Translations under genes and position numbers: made by a program
From: Viola odorata
Taxonomy: Eukaryota; Streptophyta; Magnoliopsida; Malpighiales; Violaceae
Assembly (NCBI GenBank): GCA_963691705.1
Contig: OY829542.1
Coordinates: 30,428,579 to 30,492,578, forward strand
Length of the DNA: 64,000 nucleotides
Direction of reading: 5' to 3'
In this document: in pieces, positions 35,093 through 46,641 of the stretch
How positions within the stretch are numbered: position 1 is the first letter of the stretch
Layout of the letters: each line of letters opens with the position of its first letter
Notes under the pieces: generated by a model
Seen by the model: the letters and a program-made list of their open reading frames with translations, nothing else
Databases searched by the model: none
Told to the model about the DNA's origin: nothing

Positions 35093-37872
35093 AGCACAAA
35101 ATAGACCTAGTACCCGGAGCGGCCTTACCCAATAGGCCGGCTTACCGATGCAATCCCGAGGAAACGAAGGAGCTCCAAGAGCAAGTCGAGGAATTGTTGA
35201 GCAAGGGCTTCATCAGAGAGAGTATGTCCCCTTGCGTCGTGCCCGTACTGTTAGTGCCGAAGAAAGATGGAACATGGAGGATGTGTGTGGATTGTCGAGC
35301 CATCAACAAGATCACTGTTAGGTATCGACACCCCATACCCCGCCTCGATGACATGCTTGATGAGTTGAGCGGGAGCACGGTCTATTCCAAGATTGATCTC
35401 ATGAGTGGCTACCACCAACTCCGAATGCATGAGGGTGACGAGTGGAAGACCGCCTTCAAGACCAAACACAATTTGTACGAGTGGATGGTAATGCCATTCG
35501 GTTTGTCTAACGCCCCTAGCACTTTCATGAGATTGATGAATTATTTCTTGCGTGAATTCATAGGGAAATATGTTGTGGTGTACTTTGACGATATCCTTGT
35601 GTATAGCCCTTCTCTTAAACAACATGTGACTCACTTGCGCACGATACTTGACACTTTGCGTGCCTATCAATTATATGCTAAGCGTGTCAAATGTGAATTT
35701 TGCTTGGATAAAGTGCACTTTCTTGGCTTTGTTGTAAGTGTAGGTGGCGTACAGGTTGACGAGGAAAAAGTAAAAGCAATCCGAGAATGGCCGACTCCTA
35801 AGAATGCTAGTGAGGTGAGGTCCTTCCATGGCCTCGCGAGCTTTTACCGATATTTTGTGCCAAAATTCTCAACAATAGCCGCTCCTCTCAATGAACTCAC
35901 CAAGAAGCATGTAACATTTGAGTGGGGGAGTAGACAAGACGCGACTTTCAAGGAACTCAAGGAGAGGCTCATGCAATCACCTGTGTTAGCTTTACCCGAC
36001 TTCACCAAGACTTTCGAGCTAGAGTGCGATGCAAGTGGCCTGGGCATAGGAGCGGTCCTAACTCAGGAAGGACGGCCCCTCGCATACTTTAGCGAGAAAC
36101 TCAATGGTGCCCAGCTCAATTATTCTACATACGACCGAGAGCTATACGCCTTGGTGAGAGCGCTTATGGTATGGGAACACTACTTGCTACCAAATCAGTT
36201 CGTCATCCACACCGACCACCTCAGCTTGAAGTTTCTTCAAGGCCAAGCCAAGTTGAACAAACGACACGCCAAGTGGATGGAATTCATTGAAGCATTCCCA
36301 TATACCATCAAGTATAAGCAAGGCAAGGAGAATGTGGTAGCCGACGCCCTCTCGAGAAGGTACGCTCTTTTGAACTCTCTTGATGCACAATTATTTGGAT
36401 TTTCTCATTTGGTTGAGTTGTATGAGAATGATGAGGATTTTCGTGATATATATGCAACATGTGCACAAGGACCTTATATGCATTTCTTTAGACATGATAA
36501 TTATTTGTTCAAATATGATAAATTATGTATACCCCGTTCTAGCATGAGAGAGTTGCTTGTTTTGGAAGCTCACGGGGGAGCTTTGAGTGGACATTTTGGT
36601 AGGGCCAAAACGTTGCATGCTTCGAAATCGCACTTCTTTTGGCCACGAATGAAAGTAGATGTTAATAATATTGTGGACCGGTGTGTTGTGTGCAAAACTG
36701 CTAAATCCACATCTAAACATCATGCCATTTACATGCCTTTGCCGGTCGCTCAACATCCATGGGTTGATTTGTCAATGGATTTCGTGTTAGGTCTTCCTAG
36801 GTCGACACATGGCAATGACTCTATTTTTGTTGTTGTGGATCGTTTCTCAAAAATGGCACATTTCATACCATGCTCTAAAACACATGACGCCACACACATT
36901 GCATCTTTATTCTTTCAACATGTTGTGAGGCTACATGGTATGCCAAAAAGCATTATGAGTGATAGGGATACCAAATTCCTAAGCCACTTTTGGCGAACCT
37001 TATGGGCGAAGTTGGGTACTGAACTCCTCTTCTCCACCACGTGTCATCCACAAATGGATGGACAAACGGAGGTGGTGAATAGGACTTTAGGATCACTACT
37101 TCGAGTAATAATTGCTAAGCATGGGTTGAAGTGGGAAGATTGCATCACATTTGTTGAATTTTCCTACAATAATGCATGGCATTCATCCATTAGTTATTCC
37201 CCTTTTGAGGTGGTGTATGGGTTCAAACCCTTAACCCCTCTTGATCTCTCACCTTTGCCTTTGAGTTCTCTTAAGTGTGTAGATGGGAATGCCAAATCGG
37301 CCGAAGTCCAGAAGCTCCACGAGCAAGTCCGCAAGAACATCGAGGGCATAAACGAACGAGAAGTGAACAAGCGCAACAAGGGAAAGATGCCAACTTCCTT
37401 TGAGCCCGGCCAATGGGTTTGGCTACATTGGAGCAAGGAACGATTTCCCAACCACCGGAGAGGTAAACTAAGTCCTCGAGGCGATGACCCTTTCCAAATT
37501 CTACACCGTATCAATGCCAATGCTTATGTCGTTGACCTTCCTAGCAAGTATGGGACGATAAGCAACACTTTCAACGTCAATGATCTATCTCTTTGCCAAG
37601 AGGACGCTCAAGAATTGGATTCGAGGTCGAATCTTTTCAAAGGAGGAGGGGATGATGTGATCCCGACCACATTAGGAGGACCAATCACCCGGAGCAAGGC
37701 CAAGCAAACCACCCTATGGATTGAGGCTAGCATGAGCCAAGATGTGAGCCAAGAACGAGGCCGCACGTTGGTGTTGATTGCCCATCATTTTGGAGATCAA
37801 AAACCATGCGAAGGCTTGAAGACCAAGATTGGCGGTATACCGCCAGGAATGCCATGCCGCCCTAGTCATTGA
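35076..37872 (+). CDS. Element D pol: RT, RNase H, integrase, open frame
   Basis: Copies element RNA to DNA and inserts it. The frame is open from about 35076 (entered by frameshift) to 37872. RT: VLLVPKKDGTWRMCVDCRAIN, MPFGLSNAPSTF, and catalytic YFDDILVYS at about 35581. RNase H: FELECDASGLGIGAVLTQEG, YDRELYALVRAL, HTDHLSLKFL, ADALSRR. Integrase: HHCC zinc region (GGALSGHFGRAKT, CVVCKTAK), core residues D in MDFVLGLP, D in SDRDTKFLS and E in GQTEVVNR. After VNDLSLCQED there is no chromodomain. The last 73 codons are encoded inside the 3' LTR (GPITRSKAKQ). All catalytic residues are present, so pol may be functional, although gag is not. Confidence 0.92.
37639..37652 (+). other. Element D polypurine tract
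   Basis: AAAGGAGGAGGGGA directly before the 3' LTR start TGATGTGA. Confidence 0.8.
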
Positions 37873-38474
37873 ATTAAATTGCCCAATCCAAGCGAGGCTA
37901 GCGACATGGCGCCAGAGACACCCCTCCTGGAGCGGCATACCGCCAGGCATCAGACCAAAAACGCATTTTGGGCTTTTCAAGCCTTCCTTTTGCCACACCT
38001 ATAAATAGCTCTTGTATTTCCTCATTTTGATTTTAGTTTAGACTTGTGTGATAATTGTAAAGTTGAGAGCACTCCTTCCATTATCACCTAGTCATTAAAC
38101 TCTTCAATCCTTCTTGGAGAAAAGATCGCTTGAGTAGAGAACACTCCTCCAGATCTTCCTCCGGGAATTCACTTGTAATCGTTTCGATAATATTTTGGAT
38201 GAATCAAATATATTTAGGCATTGCTTACCAACCTTCAATTGAGCCTTAATGAGTTGATCATTAGTTCACTACTTCATATCAATCCATCTACCTACGTTCA
38301 TCGTTCCGGGTAACATCTTTCCTTTTCTTTTAAATAATCTATCCGCTGCTCGTCCGCGTCTTGTTTGTTAAATTATCCATACATTACTTGAGTCTTGTAG
38401 TTAACTCCATCGGCTAGATCCTCCTTAAGCTCCATATATTATTCGGTTTAATTACACTAGGCCGGATCATATCA
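37653..38474 (+). repeat. Element D 3' LTR
   Basis: 822 bp. It differs from the 5' LTR by scattered substitutions, a 12-bp loss after the inverted segment (37854-37869) and another 12-bp loss near 38320. Confidence 0.93.
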
Positions 38475-38479
38475 CGTAT
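38475..38479. repeat. Element D target-site duplication, right
   Basis: CGTAT, identical to 30649-30653. Confidence 0.93.
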
Positions 38480-39073
38480 TTTTACTGTCTTTTCGTTCGA
38501 ACTTCTATCGGTCCCGAATAAATTTCCTCGGACCGTGGATCGAACGCATTCTTTCTTTAATTGATAATTATCTACTATTATTTTCTTTCGCGCCATCTCA
38601 TTTTGTTTTATTTAATTTACTTTACTATAGCATTTATTTTTCATTCCAACTTTTAATTACTCCGATCGAGTAAATTCGAACCTTAAATCAAATTTTTCTT
38701 TATTTACTGATTACTATTTATTTTGTTTCATTTTATTGCATGTTTTTGTATCTTTGGTTCGGGATTTTATTAATTTCAAGTGAAATTCCTCGTGTTAATA
38801 GTTCGAACCAATTAAATAAATATTAAATATTTTTCAAAAGTCAACCCATCTCAACCATTGATCAAAATTGACTCATCTTTTCTTCACATCCAATGGGCCC
38901 CCACTGTAAGCATAAGGATTTATGCTCTTCCCTGCCACTGCACTGCCCATGCATTTAATGCATATTCCATTTGCGTTTTTTCACCATCACACTCCATTCT
39001 TACGTTTTGCTGCTGCTCTTTGTATACATCCTGTAGCAATTTGTCTTGTCCTAGCCCTTCCCTCCTTCGTCCC

Positions 39074-39081
39074 TATAAATA
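39074..39081 (+). promoter_or_regulatory. TATA box of element C LTR
   Basis: TATAAATA followed by GCAAGC. The related LTR F carries the same TATAAATAGCAAGC on the minus strand at 63324-63337, which supports it as the conserved LTR promoter. Confidence 0.65.
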
Positions 39082-39643
39082 GCAAGCAAATTCCTTCATT
39101 TCTCTTCACCAATACACGAACCAAAACACTCTATCTCAAGCTCTCTTTCGCTCTCCAGTTGCTCACAGCAAGCTTGGACAAGGTTGGACGAAAGGTTGAA
39201 GTATTTTTCAATTTTTTTTTAATTCGGCCTTTTCAAGTTTTTTTGCGAAATTCATCAAAATTATTAGTTCGTGTTTTGATGAAAATAATGGGTGTTTTTC
39301 ATTTAAAATAATTTCTATCTAATCTTTAGCTTAATTACATCGATTCGTTTCAATCTCTTGCGGCACTATTCAGACGAATTTTAGCATTTTCTTTAATTAA
39401 GTTTAATTTTGTTTTTTAATTAATTGGATACCATTTTGAATGAATTAAATTACTGTGATTGCTTTGATAAATTTCTGTTGTTGAGATAGTCATTTTGATA
39501 TAAAAAGATCCTATTTTTGTCGCCGAATGACCGGACCTTGGTCGCCGGCAGTAACGTCGGCGACCCAAGGTTGAAAATGATGAACAACGTTTGAGGGGAG
39601 GGAGCCATGGGCTCATTTAAATGTGCTGGTGCTGGGTGATGGG

Positions 39644-39648
39644 CCAGG
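39644..39648. repeat. Element B target-site duplication, left
   Basis: CCAGG. The partner at 52140-52144 is CTAGG. The uninterrupted site in the other LTR of C reads GGGCCAGGCAATTTGCC (24670-24686), confirming the insertion point. Confidence 0.9.
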
Positions 39649-41253
39649 TGATAGCATGTTCCATACTCTCTGTTTTACCCTCCTTTCTAGCCCTTTCGGG
39701 GACTCGATGCTACTATTTGACCTTCATTTCAGCTTTATTTGCAGAATAGCATCAAAGGAGGGAAAAGGCCCAAAAGAAGTGATTTGGGAGCATTTCTGAG
39801 GATTTCCAGTTTCGAGGCCTAGAAGATCGAGCGATGTCAAGACCTCGGCGCGAACCAGACCAGTGCGCAGTCGCAAGGCCTCGGCAGCCCTGAGCCTTCT
39901 TCAAGAAAAAACATCTTCAAAGATCCGCGCAGATTCCCAAGCGGTTCCAGAAGACAGCAGGCATGTCAGGAATCCCAGAATATTCCTTTTGCAAGGACGC
40001 GTGCTGTCATCTCCTCATTGCGCTTAGCGGTTTTGTCTCCTAGCTAGCATTAGGCTATAGAAGCATAGTTTTAGGGTTTTTGTAAGGACGGTTGTCGAAG
40101 GGATATTTTCACACATTAGTTTTCAGCATTTTAATTTCTGGAAATCAGCTCCTTCTTCCCATCAAGAACAGCCTTTTTCTTTCCTCTTCGATTATTACTA
40201 ATCTACCGGTTTATTCTAATCCTCTTCTTACTTTTCTTGTTTATTTGTTGTATGATCTCATACACCTACTGTTTATATTATAGTATGAGTAGCTAAGCAC
40301 CCCTTTCTTGGTGAAGGGTGTTTCTAAGGGTTGTAGGGTGCGACTAAGAGGTCTAATGCATGCTTAATATACTCTCTTGTAGTACATGACTGTTTACCGA
40401 TTTAATGCCATGCTTGTCTAGAAATGTTAAGAGCTTGATCATCTATTAGTATTTCTGCATGAGTAACGTCATACTCCAGTGTTATAACTAACGCGAAGCC
40501 CTGGAGTTTGAGCAGACACCTAGGGGAGGCAGTGCGAGAGGCCTCACCTAGGGGTAAACAGGAATCTAGGGAGTGATACGGGTCTGACAAACCGAGCTAT
40601 CGCGCCCTAGATCTGTCTTACCTCTCCTTCATGGGCGTTCAGAATTTAGCCTCCCTACTTCGAGCCCGGATAGGCCGGACCGTCAAGGCTACCTTTTGAT
40701 GACAAGGGAGGTAGCTGGGAGGATGGCTGGACGTCAAGGTCACCTCATATGTGGAAACAGGGGGTGACTTTTAACTAAGAAGGTAAGCAGGGGATGCGGT
40801 GTGGAAACGCGGTCCCTATAGCAGATCTGCACATGAGACTAGAAAACTTCTGCACCAATGACTGGCCGCCCTAGAAAACAACCCGAAAGAACACCTTTCG
40901 CTAAGATCTTTTCTCTCTCTGATTTATATCTCTTTTATTTTCCTACGCTTGATTTTCCGTTCACTTGATCTTTTACGTTTCATGCCCTGGATTGCATTTT
41001 ACTTTCGTGCCCTAGATAAATACTTTACAATTCTGTTTTGTTAGCTCCCATACTCTGCGTTGATTAATTTATTAATCAACATAAACCCCCCCAGTATTGT
41101 TACCTGGATTAGATCTGCGCTTATTACTTTGTCATACATTTCCATTAACAAGTTAGTCCTTCAATCTCTGTGGTTCGACCCTGTCTTGCTCTGTACGCAT
41201 TAATTTGTGCATCTAGGCACCAGGAAAATATTAGTATATTTGAGTGACGATCA
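39649..41253 (+). repeat. Element B 5' LTR
   Basis: 1605 bp, TGATAGCATG to GTGACGATCA. The TATA position reads TATAGAAG (40056-40063), where the 3' LTR has TATATAAG. A 62-codon antisense frame (40402-40590) recurs in the 3' LTR and is not a gene. Confidence 0.95.
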
Positions 41254-41258
41254 AATTT

Positions 41259-41276
41259 TGGCGCCGTTGCCGGGGA
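41259..41276 (+). other. Element B primer binding site (tRNA-Asp)
   Basis: TGGCGCCGTTGCCGGGGA, the exact complement expected for the plant tRNA-Asp 3' end and the classic Athila primer site. Confidence 0.93.
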
Positions 41277-41310
41277 CTGAACGGTACTAACTTTGTTTTT
41301 GCTTTTTTGT

Positions 41311-44300
41311 ATGACCAGGAGATCTGCGCCCGATCTACTTCCCCTAGACCTAGAACTGACCAGAATAGAAAGAGGACTTCGTAGACAAGCACAAGGAACC
41401 TCTGCTCAGCGTAGAGTGATCCCGCATCCTGCCCTCAAAATCTCCCCTTCTAGTCTGGCTGCACAGGAATACCAACTTTTCATAGACCTGACCTTTCTCC
41501 ATCGTAACCTCGAGAACCCCGTACCGGATCCTTTTATTTTTCCAGCAATGGCAGATTTGGCCCACAATGACAATCGTAACAACCATAACAACCGAGAAGA
41601 CCAACCACCACCCCCAGAACAACAAACCATAGACAATTTCCATGCAACCCCTGATATGGCCAGTAGCTGCATTGACTGGCCCAACGCCCCTCATGACTGG
41701 ACTTTGAAGTCAGCCGTACTTCACCATCTGCCTACTTTTCGGGGGGTAGCTAAGGAAAATGCTCTTCGCCATCTGCAACAACTCCATTCCATTTGCGAGG
41801 CCATGAAACCTGCTAATGTCAGTATTGAACAAGCTAAGCTTCGCGCATTCCAGTGGTCTCTCAAAGATGATGCCCTTGATTGGTATTATGACCTGCCCGC
41901 GAGATCCATTCGTTCTTGGGCAGACTTATCAAAGATCTTCACTGAGAAGTATTATCCAACATCCATTTCCAACACCACGCGCAAGCAACTTGTCTCTATA
42001 TTCCAAAAGAAGGAAGAGACTCTAGACCAATACTATGAACGATTCCAGAAAATGCAGTCTAGCTGCCCAGCCCATAATCTGACCGAACATGCCCTGGTTC
42101 AATATTTCTGTGAAGGCCTTAAAAGCCATGATAAAGCGTTACTTAACGCAGCGGCCGGAGGGTCTCTAACAGCCCTAACACCAACTGCAGCTCGAGCAAC
42201 AATCGAACTCATGGCCAAGAATATCTCTGATGACCTTGCCAGCAATCCAGGCCAGGATGTCCAAGTAGCAGCCCTTCAGAACCAGATTTCATCCCTCACA
42301 GGAATGTTCCAGAATTTCATGACAGCACAACCCTCGCCTGTCAAAGCCTGCCAGATATGTAATTTCGTGGATCACCCCACTGATGCGTGTCCCCACATCC
42401 CGGAGGAAATCCAAGTAAATGTTGCGGGCCAATTTATCCCAGTCTCTTACGCTCAAAACTATAACCAGGGGTGGAAACAACCAAATCCAGGATGGGTCCC
42501 AAACAATCCGCTTTCTGGACCTAGCCACCAACCACATCAAAACCCATATAGAAACCCCCCTCCAAACATGCCAAATTTCAGACCCCGTCCCACATACCAT
42601 CAAAATCAATATCAACGCCAACCTCCTCAGGACCAGACCTTCGTCCATCCTCCAGACCAGACTTGTGTCCAGCCCCCGACTGTTGAAATTCAAAAAAATC
42701 CCGAGCAGCAGAAGGAAATAGATGAGCTTAAGAAGCAAATGAGTGTGGTAACTGCCAGATTACAAGAGCTAACCAACCATGGCAGATTACCACCCCAAAC
42801 AGAAGCGAATCCAAAGCACAATGTCTGTGCAGTGACCCTGCGTAGTGGAGCAACCTTGAACCCACCTGAGCCTCCAGCCCAAGATGTTGAAAATCTACCA
42901 GAAGCTGAAATCCGGCCTAAACCCAGAACCAAGCTCCCCAAGGTCCCTAGAATCGTGGAAGTCACAGAAGACAGGATCCGTTCCCCTAGAGGTTCACCAC
43001 GGAATGACCCCAACCCACCGGAATTCACTCAAGAGTACATTCATAAGATCCTCGAGCCTCCGTTCCCTCACAGATTGGTCAAGACCAAGAAAGATAAGGA
43101 GGATCGCGACATCTTTGAAATGTTCAGTAAAGTGGTTGTAAACATTCCTCTTCTCCAGGCCGTGAAGAATGCCCCTCGATATGCCAAATTCTTGAAGCAA
43201 TTGTGCACAAACAAGAACAAGTTCGTCGAAGTTAACAAGATCAGCGTAGGAGCCAACGCTTCTGCGCATATCCAACGACGAATTCCCCCGAAATGCAAAG
43301 ACCAAGGCATGTTCATAATCCCTTGTCGAATCGGCACAGTGGATATTGGCAAGGCCATGTGTGACCTCGGAGCAGGAATCAATGTCATGCCCTTGATAAT
43401 CTACAACAGTCTAGGCCTCGAACCTCTCGTGCCTACAGACCTCGCAATCCAGCTTGCTGACAGGTCTATCATTCACCCCGAGGGTATAATCAAGGATGTC
43501 TTGGTCCAAGTGGGAGAATTCTTGTTCCCTGCTAATTTCTATGTAATTGCGATGGAGAACGAGGACGCCACCAAATCCACAGATGTTCTGCTAGGCCGTC
43601 CCTTTCTGGCCACAGCCCGAGCGAAGATAGATGTCCATGATGCTACCATCTCCCTCGAATTTAATGGAGAGATCATCAAATTCAATATGCTAGAAGCCAT
43701 GCGCTACCCCTCTGAATTTTCTAGTGTCAATTATATTGATATTGTGGATCCCTTTGTCGGGGAAATTGATGATATATACTCTACTGACCCCTTGCAATTT
43801 GCTCTTGACAGGAGTCTGACACCAGCCCTTCTAGATGCCGCGGCCTCGACACTTCCTATCCCACCTGAGTTACATTCTGTCGTCGCTGCCCTAGAAGAGT
43901 GTCCTGTTGCTCAGCCCGAACCCCCAAAGCAGTCTCCTCAGCATCCAGGTCATGTCAAGTTATCTCCTTCTATTGATCAGGCTCTAGCCCTAGATCTTAA
44001 GCCACTACCTACCCACCTGAAATATGCCTATCTAGGCCCCGACAACTCTCTACCTGTCATTATCTCCAACAAGCTTGAAGACCCCGAGGAGTCTAAGCTC
44101 GTTTCTTTACTAAAGAACTTCAGGCAGGCCATAGGATGGACCATTGCGGACATTAAGGGTTTGTCCCCAGCGTTATACACTCATCATATCCACCTGGAAG
44201 ACACGAGTAAGACCATTCGCCAGCCCCAGAGACGACTTAATCCACCTATGATGGACATGGTGAAGAAAGAAATTCTCAAGTTGCTAGACGCGGGAGTTAT

Positions 44301-44793
44301 CTACCCCATCTCAGATAGCCCTTGGGTCAGCCCTATCCAGGTCGTGCCCAAGAAAACAGGGATAACCATCACCATCGGACAGGATGGCGAATCCATTCCT
44401 ACACGGATCCAGAATGGGTGGCGGGTGTGTATTGACTACCGCCGCCTGAACTCCGCTACACGAAAAGATCATTTTCCTCTGCCCTTCATCGACTAGATGC
44501 TGGAGCGCCTAGCCGGTAAAACTCATTAATGCTGCCTTGACGGATACTCTGGGTTCCATCAGATTCCAGTTGCTCTTGAAGATCAGGAAAAGACTACATT
44601 TACATGTCCTTTCGGGACCTTCGCATATAGGCGCATGCCCTTCAGCCTGTGCAACGCTCCTGCTACTTTTCAGCGCTGCATGGTCAGCATCTTTTCTGAA
44701 CTGGTTGAAGACGGAATCGAGGTCTTCATGGACGATTTCACAGTCTACGGGAACTCTTTCGACGAATGCATGAGCAACCTGCAAAAGTGCCTA
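41311..44793 (+). pseudogene. Element B gag-protease-RT, intact to RT then broken
   Basis: ATG at 41311 (MTRRSAPDLLPLDLEL); an upstream TTG in frame is not needed. Open for about 1061 codons to a TAG at 44494-44496. Gag capsid near residues 120-290 (DWTLKSAVLHHLPTFRG, AKLRAFQWSLKDDALDWYYDL, EKYYPTSISNTTRKQL). Knuckle-like CQICNFVDHPTDACP near 347. Protease near 684 (AMCDLGAGINVMPL, LLGRPFLATARAKIDVHDA). RT begins near 940 (IGWTIADIKGLSPALYTHHI) and has GWRVCIDYRRLN. The TAG replaces the CAG seen in copy A, and a TAA follows at 44527-44529. RT resumes to VFMDDFTVYG and stops at LQKCLE (around 44793), where about 0.8 kb present in copy A is missing. Confidence 0.9.
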
Positions 44794-46091
44794 GAGCCCC
44801 GTGGTTCTCAGACATTGCCAACTTCTGTGCTACAGGCACTTATCCAGCTGATGCCACTCCCTCCGAATGCACTCGAATAAGAAGACAAGCCAAGTACTAT
44901 ATATGGGACAACCCCTATCTATGGAGACACTGTGCGGACCAGATCATCCGTCGGTGTGTGACCATGGATGAAGTGCCCTCGATCCTTAAATTCTGCCATT
45001 CGGATGGAGGCCATTTCGCGGCCAAGAAAACTGCCCTGAAGGTCTTGGAAGCAGGTCTATACTGGCCCACCCTTTTCAAGGACAGTTATATGTTTTGCGC
45101 TTCATGCCCCCGATGTCAGGCCACTGGCAATATTGGGGCCAGAAATTAGATGCCCTTGACGAACATAATTGCTTGCGAGATCTTTGACATCTGGGGCATA
45201 GATTTTATGGGCCCCTTTCCCAATTCCTTTGGCAACATCTACATCCTGTTGGCCGTTGATTATGTCTCCAAGTGGGTTGAGGCAAAGGCCACCCGAACAG
45301 ATGACTCTAAAGTAGTCGTAAACTTCCTCCGCACCAACATCTTCAACAGATTTGGTACCCCTAGAGCGCTGATCAGTTATCGAGGTACCCACTTTTGCAA
45401 CCGGGTAGTGACCTCTCTCTTGGCAAAATACGGAGTCCACCATCGAACATCCACTGCTTATCACCCTCAGACCAACAGTCAAGCCGAGGTCTCGAATCAT
45501 GAGATCAAATCTATCCTAGAGAAGACTGTTAACCAGTCTAGGAAGGATTGGAGTTTGAAACTGGGTGATGCTCTCTGGGCCTACCGTACAACTTTCAAGA
45601 CCCCGATAGGGATGACCCCATACAGACTTATTTATGAAAAACCGTGCCATCTCCCAGTGGAGATAGAGCACAATGCTTTTTGGGCCATCAGAAAAGTGAA
45701 CACGGATCTAGGCCTCGCTGACCAGCACAGACGCCTGCAAATTCAAGAGCTCGAGGAGCTAAGGGATGATGCTTACGAGAATGCCCTGCTCTACAAGGGC
45801 AAGACGAAAGCCTATCACGATCGGCATCTTCGCCCCAAGATGTTCTCAGTCGGATAACAGGTGTTGTTATACAACTCACACTTGCGACTCTTTGCTGGGA
45901 AGTTGAAATCCAAGTGGTCAGGACCTTTCGTGGTCACGAAAATCTACACCCATGGGGCGGTTGAAATTCAGGCCCCCGACACTGGAATCATTTTCAAAGT
46001 CAGTGGCCAGAGATTGAAACCCTTTTATGAAGGTTTCCAGCCCTCGATTGTTGAGGAGGCTATGGTGGATGTCCCACCTGTCCAGACCTAG
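44794..46091 (+). pseudogene. Element B integrase after deletion, dead
   Basis: Starts in the RNase H-integrase linker (PWFSDIANFCATGTYPAD) directly after the deletion point, in a different frame from RT. The HHCC zinc region is present (FCHSDGGHFAAKK, CASCPRC). TAG at 45147-45149 and TAA at 45855-45857 interrupt the otherwise single frame. In the core, the first Asp (GIDFMGPFP) and the Glu ([11 protein letters not shown]) are present. The second catalytic Asp is Tyr (ISYRGTHF, against INDRGTHF in copy A). The C-terminal part is [17 protein letters not shown]. With no RT thumb or RNase H and a mutated active site, this copy cannot integrate by itself. Confidence 0.9.
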
Positions 46092-46641
46092 AGAATCAGA
46101 GCACGTCGAGGTCCCGACGAGTAAATGGGCCACACTAGAGGTATTTGATATGCCATCTGAATCCTTTCTCTCTCCCTTATCTTCTCAGCACCTTTTAGGC
46201 TTCTCTGATTTTTATTTAATTTTATTCCGTAATATTATTAACTGTGTATATCCCTTTCATCCATGATTTTATTCCTTTTTATTAGCATTAACTCCCCTTT
46301 ATTCTCTCTTTTTGTCCATATCTTCTTCCAACCGACTCCCTTTTTGAAATTTAAAAAGATGTTTTCCTTTTCAGGCGGTTGGGATACGCACGGACATCGT
46401 GCGCCACGCCCAGGGCGCCACGTGGTCTGACAATCGCAGCTGCAACAGACCCCATCAATGCAAAAGCTGCGCAATTTATTGCCAGCTGTGAATTCCACTC
46501 TCTCTCCCACGCTCCCATTTAATTTTCACTCATATCACTTTCAACCCTATCACTTTCACCTCACTCCCTCACCAAACACGCAACCCTAACCTCCCATTTC
46601 CACCACCATCTCCAGTACTATCCTCTCTTCAACCACCATCA
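46092..46641 (+). other. Element B pol to third-ORF spacer
   Basis: Pyrimidine-rich, no open frame of note. A good splice-acceptor-like site, GATGTTTTCCTTTTCAG (ending 46374), lies 270 bp before the third-ORF ATG. It could serve a spliced mRNA for that ORF, but this is inference. Confidence 0.45.

Larger units (their letters stand above)
30654..38474 (+). mobile_element. Element D: chromovirus-type Ty3/gypsy retrotransposon, complete
   Basis: 7821 bp with two LTRs (30654-31501 and 37653-38474), a Met-tRNA-like primer site, gag-protease region, a long RT-RNase H-integrase ORF, a polypurine tract and perfect CGTAT duplications. I count about 20 LTR substitutions (near 2.5%), two small indels and a 16-bp inverted segment. 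gag and the protease linker are broken, but pol is open for 892 codons. No chromodomain is recognisable at the integrase C-terminus; the clade (CRM or Reina-like) is not settled. Confidence 0.93.
38480..39648 (+). repeat. Element C 3' LTR, piece 2 (U3, promoter, R)
   Basis: Continues piece 1 across the D insertion. It contains the promoter (TATAAATA 39074-39081) and, from 39236 on, matches the left LTR at 24262-24666. It is interrupted by Athila B after CCAGG (39644-39648). Confidence 0.75.
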
